Shown piece after piece: positions 37,628 through 50,599 of a stretch of 64,000 nucleotides of DNA. The translations under genes and the position numbers were made by a program. The DNA is from Gadus chalcogrammus (Eukaryota; Chordata; Actinopteri; Gadiformes; Gadidae), in the NCBI RefSeq assembly GCF_026213295.1, contig NC_079431.1, forward strand, positions 19,091,521 through 19,155,520, read 5' to 3'. The notes beneath the pieces are model-generated. The model was not told where the DNA came from. It saw only the letters and a program-made list of their open reading frames with translations, and ran no database searches. Position 1 is the first letter of the stretch. Each line of letters starts with the position of its first letter.

Positions 37628-38663
37628 TTAACATGCAGATGCACACAGTCACCAGAGAAAACACCCGTAAATGACCCACACTTTGAAACAAAATAACGCA
37701 AGCACTCTAGGGAAAACACATATATCCCCCTCTCCAAATTGCTACATGTTATAGCAGACACACCCAATAACACAAACAAACACATACACAGATGCAGACA
37801 CTCACATATGCGAAACATCTGAGAAAAGTCAGAAACACCCAAAACTACACACACACAGCCCCACACACTCACATGTACACAGACACATAAATGCATGCTA
37901 AAAATAATGACCCACAATTGAAAACCTCCCCTTGCAAAAAAGGTCACCAGACGGGGGTGAACGCACTCCGGAGCTTGGCATGTTTACAATTGCTATCATG
38001 ATTGATTAGATGGCAGAGCTCGCGTCTGCACTCCAATTTTTTCTCCCAGTCGTTGAATTTGGGAGGTTCATTTATTACACATTAATGAGTTGTTGAGAAA
38101 AGGTCCATGTAGGCCTCCAGATCACCCTGCAATACTGTAATGTTGGACAACATCAGGTCCACGGACCTACATGTTTAATGAATTACCCTATGGTCCCGTT
38201 GGACCTGCGCTAACATGCAAGCGGTTTGACTCAGGCGAGCACTCCACTGGGAGTTCATGCTGGGCCGAGACTTTTAGGCTCACTTTTATCCATGTGGGAA
38301 GAAAATTAAAATTACTCAAATCATGCAAAACAGCTAAACATACAAGGTAGGCAACTCCAACTAACTTTATTATAATATTTTGTAATCCAAGTGGGACATT
38401 GTTTTAAATTAACTTTCAGAAAATTTGCCGTGGAATTTTCTAAACAAACTTAAGCTCTGGAATACAGAGCATGTTTCAAGGTTGACAGCAGGGACGTATA
38501 TGAAGCCATGATTAACCAATTACCCGAGAAGCTGTGAGCCTCATCCATCAGTATAATTTATTGATGATTAGAAAACGGATGTTCCAGTCCTTGATTCTGA
38601 TTGGCTGTAAAATACTTTATAAACACACACCTTTGACCGCATTACATTAATTTTGCAGTATTA

Positions 38664-39849
38664 CAATTTTCTCAGTCGCTTTGGTACATTTCAAAACTCA
38701 AAACTACCTGTTCAATCTTCACATCATTGTGTAAATTGTGCACATCAAAAAATCAGTTTCTCATTTCTTTGAACAAGTTGCAGATGCTTTGGTACATTCA
38801 TGCAAATGTTTATGTATAATTCTCTGCTCTTTCCTACATTATCAATTTCTTATGTCATGTTGATCAAAATGTATTATAATGGGTCTCTCCCCCAAAACAT
38901 TTGGGCATTAGTTCATTGCATAAGTCTTTACATGGAAAACGGTTGAACAAGTTGTCGTAATATGTCAAGCATATTTCTATAGATTTCCATTAGAATTTTT
39001 TCTAAATCTGTCCTGAAGTGGTAAATTGCTACCAGGTGAATATTGACTTTCTCTAAAGAAGGGAAATATATATAGCTGGAGCACAACACAATGTTACGTT
39101 GTCTGACAATGGAAGGATAGGGAATTGGACGGAGTCAACAGCCAGAGAAAAGAAGAGGAAGAGGAGTGAGGCTGCGTGAGAATGAGAATTTGTGGCCCAA
39201 TGGACTGGAACGTCAGGAGGTGTAGGATGGCTGCACTGTCATTCCTACAGCAATGCATGCACAGTTTACCCTAAGGAGATTGTCCTATGTTCACATTTCT
39301 GACAATGACATGGTCTGTCAACAAATTACAGTACAAACAGTCAAAGCGTAAATGTGAATCTTGTCCGGTCTCTTGTAATCAATCTCCGACATACACTAAA
39401 TTGTAACTAACAATTTACAATACAGTAATTGACTTCAAAACTTTAGCCATAGTTTACATCAGAGCATCCCTCCAGTGTACAAAAGATACAAGATACATGA
39501 TACAAGATCGTTTATTGTCATATACACAATGGAAACATAGTTTGCACTGGGCAATGAAATTCTTAATTTGCAATATAACACTGTTATATTGAAGCCATGA
39601 CTAAGCAATTTGATTCTCTTATCCGTACATAATGACACAAGGGCTTGTCATTCTGATGGCACTGACATGTTCATTGACACAGATATTTACTTTTGAGAGA
39701 CGAACTAAGGATTTTGAGCAAGAGACTGGCTTTTGCAGGTAATCCATGGTGTTTTGCTATTTGTACGAATTGTATTGAGAAATGCATTTACTGTTTTGCA
39801 AAAGTTGAGGATGATTCGAGAAATGTACCAAAGCAACTGAGAAAAACTG
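38664..39849 (+). mobile_element. Tc1/mariner-type DNA transposon, non-autonomous, 1186 bp
   Basis: The terminal inverted repeats are CAATTTTCTCAGTCGCTTTG + GTACATTTC at the left, and GAAATGTACCAAAGCAACTG + AGAAAAACTG at the right. TA lies directly outside both ends (38662-38663 and 39850-39851), as Tc1/mariner elements require. The interior has no open transposase frame. The GA-rich part near 39140-39170 (agaaaagaagaggaagagga) may be a remnant of the N-terminal coding region. The terminal repeat type resembles fish mariner families whose transposase relic is at 58960-59265. The link is an inference. Confidence 0.8.
39481..39579. mobile_element. 99-bp insertion inside the mariner-type element
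   Basis: The paralogous copy at 12217/12218 is uninterrupted here, so these 99 bp are an insertion. The inserted text (tttattgtcatatacacaat, gggcaatgaaattcttaatt) is a phrase repeated in many fish genomes. At most an AC dinucleotide flanks both sides. Probably a short SINE-like or LINE-tail insertion. Confidence 0.75.
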
Positions 39850-40128
39850 TAATGCGCCACCAATCTCAAAGTACGCTAGGGTAGTGGCCTGTATTCCTCT
39901 AAATTTTGCTGTTGTTTATTTTGATTATTTTGTCTATAGTACATGTTTCATGTTTTCAGTTTTTTTAAAAGCATTAAGCCACTTGAGACAGTGATTTACA
40001 GCCTCTCAGGGCTCATCAGGCACCGGGCACATGATGGTGGAATAAGAGGTCCTCTGTGTGCTTCTCATCCTCCTATACAGCACAGAGTTGCAAAAGGAGC
40101 TTGTTAAAAAATATATTTTAAGTTGTAT

Positions 40129-40172
40129 TTCATTTACATTTAGGGCATTTAGCAGATGCTTTCATGGGTGTT
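40129..40172. repeat. short teleost repeat tail
   Basis: catttacatttagggcattt followed by agcagatgctttcatg, a fragment of the same tail motif as at 1467. Confidence 0.6.
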
Positions 40173-40816
40173 ATAATTTAGATGCACAGAATTTCTTTAC
40201 AGTTGTAGTATTCCTTAGTCATTGTATTAGTTGTAATATAAGTAATATATAAAAAAAGAATAATCAAATAATAATTAAAATATTTTGTTTCATCATAAGT
40301 TTAAAACTTGTTTTAATGCTGCCTTACCTAGGATCACCGGTATTGCCGTTGGACTTTTTCAGATTTCAGACTTTAACAGATTAAAAAAATTATCCCAAAC
40401 TCACCACCTTTATCGCTGATAACATTGGCACTTTCTGAGGTAATGTATATATGTGGATCATGGATGGATCTTTTATGTCATGCATAGAAGTATTATGGAT
40501 GTGATATAACCGCATGTGGTGTCATTGGGATTGGCCTATTTATGCAACACGTGATTTTTTTATCGTGCAGTGTTTTAAAGCTTATCGGCCCACATACCGT
40601 AAGGTTTAGACTTGCCTGGGATAAAATGTCAGGCTTTAGGAATTATTGGGGTGAGATTTCCTAGTAAGGACTAAGTCTGTCGATCACGGTCCTCCATTCC
40701 AATCACTCAAATGTCACATCGGCCCTGCTTTTATGTCTCTATCATGAGGGAAGCTGCTTCAAATGCGATCGGATTTTGCAAACCAATGATGTTTGATAAG
40801 AAAAACTGAATGCATT

Positions 40817-41055
40817 TTGTGTGTGTCTGTGTGCATGTGACCCTGTTGGTGTACAAGCCAGTGTTCATTGATTCATACTGTGTGTGTATACGATCATTTA
40901 CTTGTTTTTTGTCTTTGTGTGTGTGTAGATGGATTTGTTGTGTGCAAATTTGTAAATGCATAAGCAGGTGTGTGTGTGTGCGTGCTTGTTTGTGTGTTTG
41001 TGTACTTTACTTTCAAAATGGCTTTTGTGTGTGTGTTGTCAGACATTGTGTGTGT

Positions 41056-41108
<53 letters not shown>

Positions 41109-41333
41109 TGTGTGCATGTGACCCTGTTGGTGTACAAGCCAGTGTTCATTGATTCATACTGTGTGTGTATACGATCATTTACTTGTTTTTTGTCTTTGTG
41201 TGTGCGTGTGTGTGTAGATGGATTTGTTGTGTGCAAATTTGTAAATGCATAAGCAGGTGTGTGTGTGTGCGTGCTTGTTTGTGTGTTTGTGTACTTTACT
41301 TTCAAAATGTGCTTTGTGTGTGTGTTGTCAGAC

Positions 41334-41350
<17 letters not shown>
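40817..41350 (+). repeat. 281-bp direct tandem duplication bounded by GT tracts
   Basis: gcatgtgaccctgttggtgt begins at 40833 and again at 41114. The ~230 bp that follow (gattcatactgtgtgtgtat, atggatttgttgtgtgcaaa, gtactttactttcaaaatg) are almost identical in both copies. GT repeats lie between the copies (41057-41110) and after the second (41337-41510), so slippage or unequal exchange between GT tracts is likely. Confidence 0.93.
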
Positions 41351-41428
<78 letters not shown>

Positions 41429-41433
41429 GTGTA

Positions 41434-41487
<54 letters not shown>

Positions 41488-41510
41488 TGTGTGTCTGTGT
41501 GTCTGTGTGT
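41337..41510. repeat. (GT)n microsatellite
   Basis: About 174 bp of GT with GCGT, GTAT and GTCT interruptions. Confidence 0.96.
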
Positions 41511-41559
41511 GTTTGTGCCAGACGTTGTGTGTGTGTTGACGGGAAGGTCATCTAGAGTC

Positions 41560-43740
41560 CATGACACATTTCCTCCGGCGAGGAGCAGGAGGGGGAACGT
41601 GGATTATAAGGACGTGGTCCGACCAACGCCACCTCGCTCCGAAGCTCCGCCTCCATTCTCACAGCAGCTGGTTAATAGGTTAAGAGGGATTTTTATTCTA
41701 CACCACATGAGTTTGGAACACAGACTTGAGCGTACTGTGAACGAGACGCCTTGACCGTGACCCCTTGTGCGCCTGTGGGGGGGGGGGGGGGAATGTCTGT
41801 CCAATGAGAGGAGCACGAGCATGATGTTAGTGAAAGTACTTAATGAACAGAATATAAAAAGTTTGCAGAGAGTGACGCAATTGGTAGCCATGGACGATGT
41901 CATCGGGAGGTTTCTGGGTCAACCTTGAACCTATTTGGTGTGATTTAATAAAAAATAAAAAAATAGGCCTAAGTACATTGGCCTATTGAACATTAATAAA
42001 CTAGTGCTGGCAACTGTGGTATTCAGATTCTCTATTAATACAAGGATTATCCGGAATTATATTTTTTCTACGCTGTCTTTGTTTTTCCAATTTCAAGAAC
42101 AAGTTCACATAGAGTTCAACTGTCGGGTTACCATCACTATCATCTCGTAAATAACTTAATAAACTCATGAAAATAGGAAGAAATTAAATTGAATACAAAA
42201 TATATTTAATAACAAATAATGGATACAAACCTGTAATGAATTCAATATATGTGTATTATGATATTATTACAAAATGTCAAATATTTGATTTATTCAATAC
42301 AAAATATCAGTTCTTATTTGTATAATAAAGTCTACATTTCCCTATTAAAATTATAATATTATTTCCTTAAATCTTTTGATCTCTATATTAACTGTAAAAA
42401 CTATTACATTTGAAACTTTATGTTTATCTTAAATAATTATCTGCATTAGCCCCTTGATATTAATTATTTGTTCAAGTCTAAGGCCAATAGATTTATAATT
42501 CTTCATATTTCCCAATATAAAAATGTAAGTGCATTACTGTAAAAGCAATATATTTTATTCAACATATTTCCCTCAAAACTAAAAAAAAATATTATGCTTA
42601 GCACATGCTTTGAAAAAACTCCCTTAATATAACTTAATAAATATGTTATAACCTTGCCTTGACATTGTGGTTGGTGAAAGAAAAAAGCTACCAAATCATT
42701 GAGAGGAAATTAAAAAAAAAAAAAAAAGTTAAAAAACAGGATGGTTGTATGCCGGCCAGGACCGGCTTGTGGCTTCAAGAATAAAATCCCCAAAAAACTT
42801 TTTGGAGTTTCCAGATTTGGCTGCCTGTGGTGAACTTATTCTGTAAATCTACTCTGAGTAGCAGAGGCACAACACACCTGGAATGTCTCAGTATTGTGTA
42901 TCTCAAAGGCCTTTGATAAATTGGGTGTAAGATCTGTAGTCAAGAATCACGGTATGGTAGATTGAGACCGAAATCATGCTGGCAGTACAACTTGGACCAC
43001 AGCGACAGTCTCCACTCTAAATTGAGAGGCGCTCTTCAGTGTACTCAGTTGTGCGAGTCAACTGTATTTGGTGCTGTTTGGAGGATATTTTTAAGGGAGA
43101 ATGATGAGAGCTAAACTCTACTCAAAGCCACATCCTTATTGAACAGCTTATAGTCTATTATTCTCCAAACCAGCATATTTATGTATATTATTGCATTATT
43201 GTATATTATGATTATTGTTTAGCACATTAACCAGTTTTGGATTAGTAGGGTTAGAATCAACGAGACGGTAAGAATCAACAGAATCAACATTGATCCAAAC
43301 TGAAAAATGGTGGACCAATCCTTAGTAATGGAGGCCAGGGTTTAAAGTCAAATAGCTGTCAGACACTGTGTCTGTCTGTGTGGGTTGTGTGTGTATGTGT
43401 GTGTAACTGCTGTGTTGCAGGAGTGCATGTAGGGTCCAGCCAAACAAAGTGGGAAGCCACAGTGAGAAGCACACAGCAGTCTAAAGCCACAGTGTACTGC
43501 CGTCCTAAATACATTCCATATATCCCCGCACCATACTGCAGAACTTGATTAATGTTATGTCTAACTGAGACAAAATCTGTTTCTTGGAAAAGCAGAAAGA
43601 GATTAATCTATTAAACTCTTGCATAAAATGAAGAGTTTGTGTAGTTTGAATGGGATTGCGAAGGTATGCTTTATTGATAAAAACAAGAGATTACAAAAAA
43701 GTACCAAAAGACAATTTGGAACAAATTTTTGAAATAACAC
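41560..43740. other. single-copy, partly very AT-rich DNA, no gene seen
   Basis: 42000-42730 is strongly AT-rich with A runs. A small GC hairpin (gccggccaggaccggc) sits near 42752. A poly-G run lies at 41777-41791. No coding signal. Confidence 0.4.
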
Positions 43741-43747
43741 ACCACAG

Positions 43748-43783
<36 letters not shown>

Positions 43784-43798
43784 ACGCACACGCACACG

Positions 43799-43848
<50 letters not shown>
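43748..43848. repeat. (CA)n microsatellite with CACACG core
   Basis: CA repeats with five regularly spaced CG-containing interruptions at about 43773-43802. Confidence 0.96.
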
Positions 43849-43851
<3 letters not shown>

Positions 43852-43854
43852 TCC

Positions 43855-45645
43855 GGTTGCCAACTCCAGGAGCAATTCCTCACTCATCGGTTTTGTGATT
43901 TCTTTCTGTTTTCACATAACACACCATCACATTTACCCCCCGTCCCGTCCCGTTTCTCCTCCAACCCAAACACCCCCATCCCCTCCCATCTTTAATTCCT
44001 TCATTTTAATGCTGGTCCACATGTCCGGGGGTTGGCTGTGCTTAACCCTTGTGATTAATGATGTATTGATTTGGGCTGTTTTCTCCCACTGATCCCAGCC
44101 GCTGAGTTGACGGCACACCTCCTTATCAGGTTCTCCCAGCTGGCCAGAGGAGCCTTGCCTCCCACCGCCCTGACCACCACCACCAGGAACAAACATGGAG
44201 GCCGACGCTACGAGCCCGGAGCTGGTGGACGCATTCCTCCACCCTGCTCTCATCCAGCACCATGAATCAATCAGTTTGTACAATTTATTTCTGCCATTTC
44301 CGCCATCTAAAAGTCTGAGAATAGAAGCTTAGCTTTTGTTGATTTCGACAAATATCGTTATCTGAAAACTACTGAAGTAAATATTTATTCGGTAAGCATA
44401 ACTTTTGGTGTGTTCCGGTTGATAATCAATAATTTTGTGTTCAATAGATTTTGGTTTAAGGATAGTACAAGCCTTGTGCCAGTGGGTAAAACAAAGAAGC
44501 TTCTTCTGACCAAAGGCATTTCTCTGGCTTGTAGAACATAAGGTATTTGTTCAGCAACAAACACAGGAAAGACAAATAATGGTGAGTTCAATTGAGTTAG
44601 AAAAAGGTTACGGGCCAATACGAAGAGACCCACAATTACTTCTGTCCGATCCTCAGGGTTCAAGACAGCTCACAGTGGATTCACACTGCTTGATTGCTCT
44701 GTCCATCTGTCCATCTGCTCCTCTACCTCCAACCCATTGCTGAGGAGCAGAGAGAAGGAGGAGTTATTATCCAAGAGGGAGTCAATTACTTATATGGAGA
44801 TTACATTTTCCATCTAATGTTCGATTTGAAGGAAGTGGAGGAAATTGGTATCTTCCAATCAGTGCACAACTCTGGGAGAAAATAATCGGGAGTGGCCTTT
44901 CCATTACATTTTCTTTTTCCTCCACCCTTTCATTTGAATGGATCTCTCTCTCTTCCCCTCTCTTTCTCTGTGTCTCTGTCCCTATCTCTCTGATCTCTCT
45001 CTGTCTCTTCTTTAGATTGACCCCACTTTTTTTTCAACAGCAATCTATAACATACTTCTCACCTTTCCCTCGCTCGACCACTATCAGAGCACCATGTACG
45101 CCCCCCCCCCCCCCCACCCCCCTCCTATACTGACTCCTGTCTCCCACCATCTCACCTGTGTCTTGCCGTCTCCTGCTCTAACTCTCGCTCTCCCTCTCCA
45201 TGGGTCTCTACACCGCCGCTCTTGACTTAGTGCCCTTCTTTCTCTTATCTAAGATTCCACCGTCTGATTGGCAGATAAGTATCATCTCAGGGGAGCCGGG
45301 ACAAGTCCCTGGCTTCTCATTTCCTGTCTGGAATGGCTTCTCTTGCCTATTTGGTGAGCCGATGATCGTGCAGAGAATTCCCCTCCCTGCATGCAACCCC
45401 CGGTGCTTATCTTCTGCATGGATACAGTGCAGCAGGTAATCAGTATGCAAATCTATGGCTGAGGAGGCTGAAATGGGGAGTTTCCCGTGCACTTGGTATT
45501 ATCCCATCTGTCTTCTGTACTTTCCCATCAGTTGAAGAGAGGGATAAATTACCTGTGGCTAATTTCTGGCTAATTTCTGTGACATTAGAATGTATGGGTG
45601 TGTAATTATTTGTGTGTTTGCAGGTAAGTGTCTTTGTCTTTTGTC
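43855..45645. other. single-copy DNA with CT- and C-rich patches, no confirmed gene
   Basis: Contains a weak candidate exon near 44099-44265, a CT-rich patch (44945-45010), and a C run (45101-45119). The stretch 45240-45460 is compositionally balanced and free of repeats. Confidence 0.4.
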
Positions 45646-45648
45646 TTC

Positions 45649-45831
<183 letters not shown>

Positions 45832-46229
45832 AGTGGAGTGGACTACCAGTTTCAGGCTCTCTTTCTTTCCCTCTCTCTCACCTGTACTATAACCTCAATT
45901 TCTCTCACACAAAAAACTCAACGATTCACTGAAACAGTAAAGAACAACAAACTGAAAAGGTTGAGGTTGAAGATCCTCTGAGCAAAGCAGTGAGACAGCA
46001 GGCTCCATGTGAAGAAAGTGTCAGAAAGAGGGAGGTTGGAGAACAGAGCAATAGATGGGGTTGAGACCACAGGAAACCACATGAGAGAAAACGGACCAAA
46101 TTATGGCTTTGATGATTTCAATTAAAAGCTGACCTTTCGACATAGTTTTTAGAGAGAAATTACCCAATAACCATTCTAATAATGATGATGATGATGAGGG
46201 GTGAGTGTGTGAATGTGCGTAAGTTTGTA

Positions 46230-46232
<3 letters not shown>

Positions 46233-46320
<88 letters not shown>
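46233..46320. repeat. (GT)n microsatellite
   Basis: About 88 bp of clean GT, preceded by a short ATG/ATGATG run near 46181. Confidence 0.97.
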
Positions 46321-46328
<8 letters not shown>

Positions 46329-46689
46329 TATGCGTGTGTGTACTACCATCCAAAAAAACAAGTGCAACAAATGTGGTTGTATATTTTCACTATAAAACAA
46401 AGCTATTCACCAATAAATGTGTGCATTGCTACCATAAAGTTGGCTACTGTAGTAGACATCGCAAGGATGTGTGCTGCTGGAACAGCTGTAAAAACAAATG
46501 AGGTTTACAGAAGGCGAACGCAACGGGCTTTGTGGAAACCAGAGCCACTCAGAGTCCTCCAGAAACACCTCTCCTTCCTCCTCTCCCGCACAAACTCAGC
46601 TCGTACCATGGCACTCATTCCCTCCTGCAGGCTGAGGCCATATTACAGAGATTATGCAGGAGAGTGAGGGGAGCATCTTTGCACAAGGC

Positions 46690-46750
46690 CAGTGTTGTAG
46701 CATGGCTTGTTATGCGTTTGAACCGGCAACCCTATAGAGTTAACGATCCA
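46690..46750 (-). repeat. tRNA-derived SINE fragment
   Basis: On the minus strand there is a box-B-like GGTTCAAACGC within gggttgccggttcaaacgc, preceded by gttaactctata. Only the tRNA-like head is visible. Confidence 0.45.
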
Positions 46751-46759
46751 AAAAAAAAA

Positions 46760-49140
46760 GTAATTAATTGTAAAAAAAGGAAAAGAAAAGTTAACGCCAT
46801 CAGTGTAATGAGTTGCTACCCACTTGCAGGTGTGTATTTTGACATGATGTCAGCATTGTCTCAATCATGTACCATGAGAAGCATTGTAAATAAAATGAAA
46901 AAATGTATTCTGATTCGTTTTTTATGTGTGTCTTCATTATCTACATCCAAAGTACCAATAAAAAACTGCTGAAATCACATGTGTGTCACGTTATTACCCT
47001 TTAAAAGAGAAGAAACAACAAACAGGCATCTTTTATTAAAATGTTGAGCCTCTGCAGAGTTCTGAGTTAAAGGAGAACCCGTTGGCGGTCCTGACGGGCT
47101 GTAAAACTGTTGGTCAAACCTGAAGAGTTCTGAGAATGGATACGCATGCCAAGCAGATAGACAGCCTGGAGGCCGATGACAGGTTTTATTTGCGCCTCAC
47201 TCCATGTTCCATTACAATAAAAAGGTGGAAATCCTTCCTCACACTCTCCCAACAGGAAACAGGGAGTGAGGGAGAGCGAGGACAGGAGACAGATATATGG
47301 AAAGAAGGAGAGAGAAAAGAAGACAGCGAGATTGAGAAATTATAGGTTGAGACATACACAGAGAGATAAAATGATAGACATAGAGTGAGCTTTACAGTAT
47401 GTTCCGGGGAAGAGGGTGGGAGAGAGGGAGAGAGAGAGAAAAAGCTTTTGCTGGTCATGTATGTTTTAATGTAAAAGGAGGTAAATCTGTGCAATGTTTC
47501 CCCTGTGGCAAAGATGTTTGTAGCCTACTTCTAAAATTTAAAAGAAGCATCGCATTTGATGGCAAATCAACCCAAATGGTAACTCGCCATGTATGCTCCG
47601 AGCACTAGAAACATACAAACATATCTGCTCATGCTCAACTGTTACAGTTCGCTTTTAACATGAACAGCCCCCATCCGACCCGGCCTTCAAAATGAAAAGG
47701 GATTGACCTATTTAACAGATTTGTTTTATTAAAAAGATTCTCAAGGGCATTCCAAATTGTTTGTTGGACGTTTGACAGTGAAGATCTGTTTGACAGTTGG
47801 ACAGATTCCAAGGAGATTTGCTCTGGAACAAAAGCAAGTTTGGAGTGTTTCTGGACTCTTATTAATTCAGAACAAGAAGTACATGCTATAATGAATATGA
47901 CACTAAAGTGCCATGGAGGTAGGCGGCTGTTAGCTTTGGAGAATAGCTTCAGCAGGTTTATTACAAAGTCAGCCCCACGCTGTCATGTTAAATCAAACGG
48001 AAGGTAGACGAGGGAGACGGCTGAATTCATTTCATCGAGTACTTCTGTGTTGCATCGCTGTCAATATCAGAGGCCCTTCTCTCAATGAAATACCTTCCAT
48101 TTGCAGCCATTGCACTCCAGTAAACCTTGAGGGATAAACTATAATCTGACTTAAAAGGATATTGTTTATTGATTTATTCTATCCACCGATGTCCCAGGTG
48201 GATGGCTCGGCTCTAAAGAGGTGACTGTACATCAAGGATATTTGATGTGATCTAAAACAAATATCAAATACTTAAAAAAATGTCAACATTATAGTCCAAC
48301 TATATTAAACTGACTGAGACATAAAAGTGTCAAGGGGTTTAAACATTCTTTATTTTTCTCCTATTTGTCAACCTTGAATAGAAAGTTTACGGTCAGACTC
48401 CAAGGCTTGAAAGCCACTGTGCGTGACCTCAACTGAACCATTGAAGAGCTTTTTGTAAGGATGTCTTGCAGAGTGTGGCCATGAGAGCAAGTGGCCAATG
48501 ACCACTGAAATTAAAATGTCTCATTGCTCAGAATTAAAACGACATTTAATGCTGCTGTAGCTAAGATTGTTGTATAGAGAGAGAGCAGAAGAGAACTAGA
48601 TTTTGAAAATAAGCAACCCTAAAAAAGTCCCCTCCCTCTCTGCCCCCTCCCTCCATATATTTCTCCGCCATTTAGAAGTGACACATTTCCCGTCCCTTTG
48701 AACAAGCAGGATGGATTCCCCGAACCAATCAGGGAAGTGATGCCATATTTGGTCGGACATGATCCGGGGTGGTCTTAAATCTCAATTGGTTAATACAGAG
48801 GCAGGGGCAGTCAACTTGAACAAGATATTCTCACAAAGCATTTAACCCACTAATAGCTGACAAATGGCTATGCCATTTCTAACAGATTACTCTCAAATAA
48901 TAGCCCTTAGAGCTTGCCTACAGCACCATCATTCCAAGGGAAATTATATCACGACAAGAGTAAATGTAAGGATGATGTTGATGTATTTATACAAAGCAAT
49001 GGAAAACAGTTTTAAAAAGTCTGCATTTAAGAGGCTGGATAGGCCTTTATTGGGACATTTCTCTGAAATGACTTGTGTGGCCTATGAATTTGATAGTCAT
49101 TTTATGCAAGAAACAATATGACAAAAGGTTGAGGTTGAAG
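46760..49140. other. single-copy DNA, no gene seen
   Basis: GA-rich patch at 47260-47440. The remainder is mixed AT-rich DNA with short chance-length frames only. Confidence 0.4.
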
Positions 49141-49141
49141 A

Positions 49142-49170
49142 GGTTTACCAAGGATAAACCTTGGTAAACC
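49142..49170. repeat. perfect 12-bp hairpin
   Basis: ggtttaccaagg (49142-49153) and its exact reverse complement ccttggtaaacc (49159-49170) around a 5-nt loop. The right half overlaps the left end of the next element. Confidence 0.9.
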
Positions 49171-49431
49171 TTTACAATAAAGGTGCAATTATTTATCATT
49201 TATTAACATTAGTGAATTCAGTGATTACAATTAAATAATGTATACATTCACACCTTAGACATCATGAACAACATATCCTTAGTTAACATGGACACCATTT
49301 GTAAATATACCAATAGAAAATTATTATTAGACCATTAGTTAACTTGTAATTAACTGTTATTTAATGCGAGTTAATACTTATTACTTGGTTATTAAGGGTT
49401 CATTATTGTACCCTAATTGTAAAATGATACC
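49163..49431. mobile_element. small inverted-terminal-repeat element (MITE-like), ~269 bp
   Basis: The left end ggtaaacctttacaat is matched by the right end attgtaaaatgatacc inverted, close to the GGTAACACTTTACAAT-type terminus common in fish repeats. The interior (catgaacaacatatc, ttaatgcgagttaatac, ttattaagggttcattattg) fits the same family. No coding sequence. Confidence 0.7.
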
Positions 49432-49775
49432 ACTAAATTGTATAAATGAAAACAATAAGTTATATTTGCACAGAAGATGATTAACATCAGTTTTAGGATT
49501 TCAAACATTCATAAAAGGGATCTTTTTGACTCATGCCTGACGGCCCACATGGACAAAGCTAGCCCTCACTGTGTTTCCTCAGTGTCACCTTCATAAATAG
49601 CCGCATTAGAGACTTCGATGTCTTCCTCTGGTGGGTCCCTCACATGATAGAGGAAGTAGAAGACCAAGGTTTATTAATTTATTCCATCTGAATCCCACAA
49701 GCGTGCAATATGAATAAGATATGAGCGGGAGAAGTACATTCCCTACTTCAACACAGGCAGAATCCCGAGCGCCGA

Positions 49776-50237
49776 TTGTTAATGGTAAGGAATGGCTGTA
49801 CTATGTACAAAGGACTGTATATTGCACGCCATGACCGACTTGTCGATCTAATTTCCAGTAATGTTAAGGAAGTATCTCTAGAAAATGTGACCATGTACAA
49901 ACATTCACGTATCATCCCGGAATGGTTTAACAGCTCTATTGATGTGTTTTGTAACATCCCAAATACCCCTGATGTTGTGTTTTTAAACAGAGACAGAAGG
50001 GAAGTGCTCTTACTTGAGATAGGCTGTGTATTTGATTTGTACATGGAAATGGCTTTCAACGATAAAATCCTTAAATACCAGCCCATTCTGGAAATTCTAA
50101 GGGACCTAGGCTACCAATGCAAGCTATTTTTGGAAGCTTTTGGAAGCTTTGCTAAACAATTAGCAAAGTTCTGCTCCATATCAGCAGTGATAGGCAGCCT
50201 GGCAGTGTGGCGCAGGAGATGTTTTTTGTACCCTTGA
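49776..50237 (+). pseudogene. LINE C-terminal endonuclease-domain relic (5'-truncated)
   Basis: An open stretch of about 150 codons matches the extreme C-terminus of retrotransposon proteins with a restriction-enzyme-like endonuclease domain. Landmarks in order are a YIARHDRLVDLI-like opening, NIPNTPDVVFLNRD (the PD of the PD..E/D..K core), LLEIGCVFD with the acidic residue, KILKYQPILEIL with the lysine pair, and a terminal AVWRRRCFLYP followed by a stop. A segment expected between CKLF and AKFC looks shortened, with an aagcttttggaagctttg repetition at the join. There is no reverse-transcriptase part and no ATG start that makes sense, so this is a dead 5'-truncated copy. R4- or R2-like origin is possible. 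Confidence 0.7.
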
Positions 50238-50315
50238 ACAATGACTTATCTTATCTCTGAAATATTTGAATCTTGTCTCTTGTAATGTGATTGGTGGATT
50301 CAAATAAAGAATTAA

Positions 50316-50530
<215 letters not shown>

Positions 50531-50599
50531 TGTGTTCCTTACCGTGAGTTTCAGTCCCTTAAGTAAGAAATGCACACTTGCTTTCCTCTTGACATGGGT

